Assembly: GCA_019095985.1 (NCBI GenBank)
Contig: CM032661.1
Location: 473,387 to 537,386 of the forward strand
Direction: 5' to 3'
Origin: Streblospio benedicti
Taxonomy: Eukaryota > Annelida > Polychaeta > Spionida > Spionidae
Length of the DNA: 64,000 nt
The notes below the pieces were generated by a model, which was not told the DNA's origin, did not search any database, and saw only the letters and a list, made by a program, of their open reading frames with translations. Of this stretch, positions 59,450 through 64,000 are shown in pieces. The position numbers and the translations under genes are program-made. Within the stretch, counting starts at the first letter, position 1; every line of letters begins with the position of its first letter.

Positions 59450-62400
59450 TTAGAGAGTTATAGAATATTTTTTAACATATAAAAAAGCAATAATTTTAAC
59501 TCTTATGAATGGGAGTTTCTCACGACAGAATGTGTTTTTTTTACATACAGGGAACCCTGCTTGATATAAGACCACACATTTATGAATGGGACATTTGTTT
59601 CTCTCTTGGAAACCACTGAACCCAAGTGTTCTAGTAACCTGGGGTCAATCTAGAAACAAAGCATCCATTTAATGAGTAATCTCCGCTAGGCCATCAGATA
59701 TGGCCTGGATTTGAGGAAAAGCTCATGGATTACATTGAATGAGGTCATGTCAATTAGGAAAAGATTGGCAGAACAAAGATTGATATGAAAATTATTATAG
59801 TTGAATGATTGTTAAGGTTAGTCGGGAGTTCTGCAGAGTGCTGTGTCATATCATTAGCACCTCAGTCTCATGGTCCCATTTATCAATATACACAAAACAA
59901 AGTGATGTGACTACCTTACCTCTGGTTGGGTGGACATCAAAAATACATATATGTATATATAGAAAAATATTAATTTACTTCTAGGGTTTACTCATGGTGC
60001 TATTGTATTTTCAATTCAATTCATGATGAAGTTCATATTATTTATTTGTCAACACAACAGTTTTAATAGCAGATTTCATTTAGAGAGAGCACACTCAGAT
60101 ATGTAAACATATAAATGTGAGCATATTTACATTGAACTTGACATTTCTCACTTGGACATAAATTGTGGCGTATGCTGTCACTTTGAAAATAAACAGATGT
60201 TAGAGAGTGCTACAAATCTATGATGACAAGATACATATTTGAAAAGTAAATATGTGATAAGATTAAAATTTTAATTAGTTTCACTTTAAAGTTATGTGCA
60301 CAATTTCAATAGAATGAATAGTGCAAAGTCAGCAGCATTACAAAATAGAGAAAAAAATACCAATATGGATGACTTCATTGCAATTTCACTTAAACATTTT
60401 TTCCATGTATTATGCACCCTGCAAATTCGCAGCATGTATCTATAATTGTGAAGCTTAATGTGCCATATAATCTCTATGAGTATAATGGAGGATAATGAGT
60501 TAAAAATTATCTCCCTAAACATTTGCGACCTGCAGCCCCAATCTACAAATCGAACTATAGGGAAACCATGCAGGAAACATGACCTGATGGAGGATGAGGA
60601 TATAAATGTCATAGGACACTGTGAGTAGCATAAACTAACCTAAGGAACCTGGCTGTCAAGTGACATGCTTTATTTAGTGAAGGAGTAACATAACCCTTGA
60701 ACTGGCAGATGCATTACACTGATAACAAGTTCAACCAGTGAAAACGGGTTCATGGCTAGGAATGTCCACCACTATCCAGAAAAAAATTCTGATGAATTAA
60801 CATATATTGTGTATATTATTATAATGGGAAAAAGGTGACTTATTTAGTCATTTAAAAGAAGCAATAGAATGATTTTTCCGAGGATTTTTGAGTATTTGAT
60901 GAATTAGAAAACAATAAATCATAAAGCAAAGGATCAATTTATATTCTGTATTTCTGTGTACTACGTATACATTCTTCATGTGTACATGTAGCTATATGCT
61001 ATCTCAATCATCTAGAATGAAGCTACTGATAGAAGGTGCAATGTAGATGATCATGAGTAAGTAGGCTTATTACTTTATTAGTTTAGTTTAGCAAGTCACA
61101 TCAACAGTTGTTTGAATAAGCTTCTGCAATGGCAATATGTTGACTCTGGACCATCTATTATAGGAAAAGAATATACACTTACTAAGTGATTCCATGCGTT
61201 GTGCTGACGGACATACAATACATTTTGCACCATGGAAATAGTTATGTGCATCATGGAAATAGTTATATATGTAATAGGTATGCTATCTTCATATTATTGA
61301 GTTATTTTTTCAACAGTTAATTTTGTTAAACATCATTTAATCAAATCTGAAAGCTTAACAGTGCATAAGGAGGAATTCATGTATTACAACACAAATAAGT
61401 ATTTTGTGTTTTGTAAATAATTAAGAACATGGGAGTTTGTGTATGAAGATTAGCTACAATTATTCCAGGCAAGTGGATCAGGTACCAGGTAGATGTGACT
61501 TATATAGTGATCAAATAAAAAAAGTGATATTCACCAATCTCATGGTCCAAGCAAACTGCATTATCCTTAATAATGCCAATCCATACCACACTGAATACTC
61601 TTCAGGGAATATATCTGTGAAAGTGAAAAGGTGTTCTCCAATAAAATGTGCAATCAGACCTATTAAATGCAATGCAGATGTGAAACCCAGATACATGTTT
61701 ACATTCTTGCTGAATATTTGCGGACTTTTCTTGCACTAATGGCCCCTGCGTGATGGAACCCTGGTCCATCAAGTCATGCTGCCCGTAAGTGGGTGCTTGG
61801 TCAGTGTTTCATGCAATGGTCATTGACAAGTCCTGATAGCTTCCAGTGATCACTAATGATGATCACCTGGTAATTAGTCGATGTGATTGCATTATGGTTG
61901 GAGTCAGGAGGTACATCACTTTAGTGTGAATGCCATGACCTGAATTTCCAGCATGAGAACTCTGAAAATGTACGTGTACAACATGACAGTGTTGAGTTTT
62001 ACCACACATCAACTTGTTATCTGACTAGGATATATAGGCTATATAGAACTGCTTAGTCTGTGTCAGACATGTTATAGAAGAAGCATGAAAATTGTGCACC
62101 TGTCGTTTCCAGAATTGGATATGTTAGAGACAATTCTTGGCATGGTGGTGAATAGAAAACTTATGATGTTCGCACTGAATATATTACTTTGACATGTTCA
62201 CAAATGGGGCACATAACTAGCAGAATTAGATCTAAGTACTTCATGTAAACTATATAATTGTCTGCATCTATTCAAAGAAAAACATATCAGTTAAAGTAAA
62301 ACAAATAACCTTATGTAGCCAAATAATTTAATCATTAAAACATGAGTTTTAACATCTGCTATTAAATTTGATTAAGTGCAATTATTATTGTATTCCTCAT

Positions 62401-64000
62401 GCCAAATCAAATTAAAATTGAACTATGACTAAATTCCATAAGCATGGGTTGTGTTCAGCACCGCTTCCAGCCAAGGTGAACTGACAGGACAGGTTTAGTC
62501 TATGCTCCATCATCTTAGCTATTTCCTTCTTTTTAACTGCAATTGGAGGAACATGTAAAAGAATTGCAAATATTAGTAAAGTATTCTTATGATCCAACTG
62601 CTCAATTTAATATGCGAGTTAAGGTTTAGAATCTTGATTGTTGATTGACAGTGATTTCCCTCACACTGCGATTGTGTATGCCTTTTCCTTACCAAGAGTG
62701 CTTGAATATTAATCACAACTTCGCTGCACCCTTGTTACTTTTCTACAGAAATATAGATTTTGCAATTGACGTCTTGAAAAGTCAACTGTATAACTGTAGA
62801 CAAAAGTCTAGTCAGACTTTTAAAGTATCAGTTCCATATACACTGACTTGGAATAGTTTAACTCAAATGACAATGGAGCAAATAGTTAACAAAATTTTGA
62901 GGTAATATAATGCCTTGTGTCATGAGGCAATAGGTTTTTTATGTGATTTATTCTTCATATTTGAGTTAGAGATAAATGGGCCAAAGTGTACCAAAAGTGA
63001 TAACATAGTTAGTACAGTAATGTAAATAATAATATAGCGAATACAGTGGGGCCGGGGTAAGTGGGGGGGGGGGTGGGGGGGGGGGTGGCCTCAAGTAATT
63101 TCGAAAGAAGTGGTTTCTTTATGGAGGTTTGTGAGGGTCACTTTATGAAGACACAGGACTCCATACAAAATCTTCGGTAATATTATTAGAGGTTGGTTCT
63201 TTTCAGAATTGGTCTCAGGGTGTATTTAGCATACAACAAATCAAAAATTGTTTAATGGTGATTTTATGAATGACTGAATTAGCCTAGATGACCTTTAGTA
63301 GGAAATAGGCCACCCAATGAGTGTGCATCTATTTCATCTTTAATCTCTTTGTTAGCGTGAACATTGTTTTTATCACAAATATTTATGCATTACAGTGTGA
63401 ATAAAAGGTGATGTGTGAATATCATTGCCTTCGGGATTCTGTGAAAAAAGCAACCCCAAAACAAAATATTATCAATGGTCTGTGGATCTGTCTAAAATTT
63501 TCACTGATAAGGTTCTGCACAGTTCACGAGCTTAATATTAGTGGTCATACATCCAGCTTAACCAGGCATACATTCACATCACATCAGATTCTGTTCATTA
63601 ACAGATCACATAGATCACGCATATAGGTATGTATTTGGGCTGTACCGATTAGAATGGAGTTTCAAATGCCTCGGAAAGCTATACTAGATAGATGTTAATG
63701 AAAACAAAACCATTTTTATGCTTGATCTAGGTTTATACCTTTCAACATTCAAAATTTACATTTAGAATATTGTTGTGAAACATGCACTATATAAAACATC
63801 ACATGTCAGAGTTTTGAACATAGAGTTAGAGAAACCATGTATTGCTTGAGGACTTCTTACTGTGATGTGAACACACACTTAACATATTATTTTTATGACA
63901 GACAAATGAAACCATGGAACTGATGGAGATGTGTTGAAAGAAGAGTCATAGATACAAATCATTTACTGAGCAGAGCATATATTATAGTCTATGCATCTAA
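59450..64000. other. Long AT-rich stretch without recognisable genes, right end of window
   Basis: No supported coding exon. A poly-G tract (63063-63086), preceded by ACAGTGGGGCCGGGGTAAG, may be the remains of a MITE end. A faint CAGTAGAACCTC-like stretch (GATATAAGACCACACATTTA, about 59564) may be an old MITE. Confidence 0.45.

Noticed and set aside
61437-61739. 100-aa plus-strand ORF
   Set aside because: No domain, no signal of selection visible, isolated.

Overview
The window looks like 64 kb of nuclear DNA from a non-vertebrate bilaterian animal, most probably a marine lophotrochozoan such as a mollusc or brachiopod. The reasons are AT-rich non-coding DNA, multi-exon genes with GT-AG introns of 0.1-6 kb, many short palindromic (MITE-like) elements, decayed LINE tails, a tRNA-derived SINE, and an interspersed repeat of a kind I associate with bivalves. 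The phylum is inference; the sequence alone does not fix it. All gene models below were built by hand from conserved protein motifs joined at GT/AG boundaries. In each complete model the exon lengths sum to an open frame divisible by three.

Layout. (1) 1-9.5 kb: a roughly 4.3-kb segment is present twice in direct order (1-4217 and about 5157-9490), separated by a 100-N gap. The left copy is full of homopolymer-type indels and stops at the gap, so it reads as an uncollapsed, error-rich contig end and not as a second gene. (2) 6.3-19.4 kb, minus strand: a complete 10-exon CD39-like ectonucleotidase gene (NTPDase, 473 aa). (3) 19.4-23.7 kb: repeat-rich intergenic DNA. (4) 23.7-30.8 kb, minus strand: a ZDHHC3/7-type protein S-acyltransferase gene. 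Two different N-terminal exons, each encoding its own TM1-TM2 unit, end in the same phase at the same residue (T-D-P) and fit the same five downstream exons. (5) 30.8-35.2 kb: LINE remnants and other repeats; one LINE 3' tail ends about 120 bp before the next gene's start codon. (6) 35.2-39.3 kb, plus strand: EXOSC7/Rrp42, 8 exons, 291 aa. (7) 39.7-51.0 kb, minus strand: a 23-exon DPP4-family type II membrane serine peptidase (881 aa) with its catalytic triad intact. (8) 51-64 kb: no recognisable protein-coding gene; possibly a non-coding first exon near 54.0-54.18 kb on the plus strand.

How the genes relate. The four genes do not form a pathway. ENTPD and DPP4-like proteins are both membrane ectoenzymes (nucleotides; Xaa-Pro peptides), ZDHHC3/7 acts in the Golgi, and EXOSC7 is a ring subunit of the RNA exosome. 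ZDHHC3-type (-) and EXOSC7 (+) lie head to head, as I recall they do on human chromosome 3p21.31, which suggests an ancient linked pair. EXOSC7 and the DPP gene are tail to tail with only 404 bp between stop codons. The most notable biology is the paired alternative N-terminal exons of the palmitoyltransferase gene; the most notable technical point is the false duplication at the left edge.
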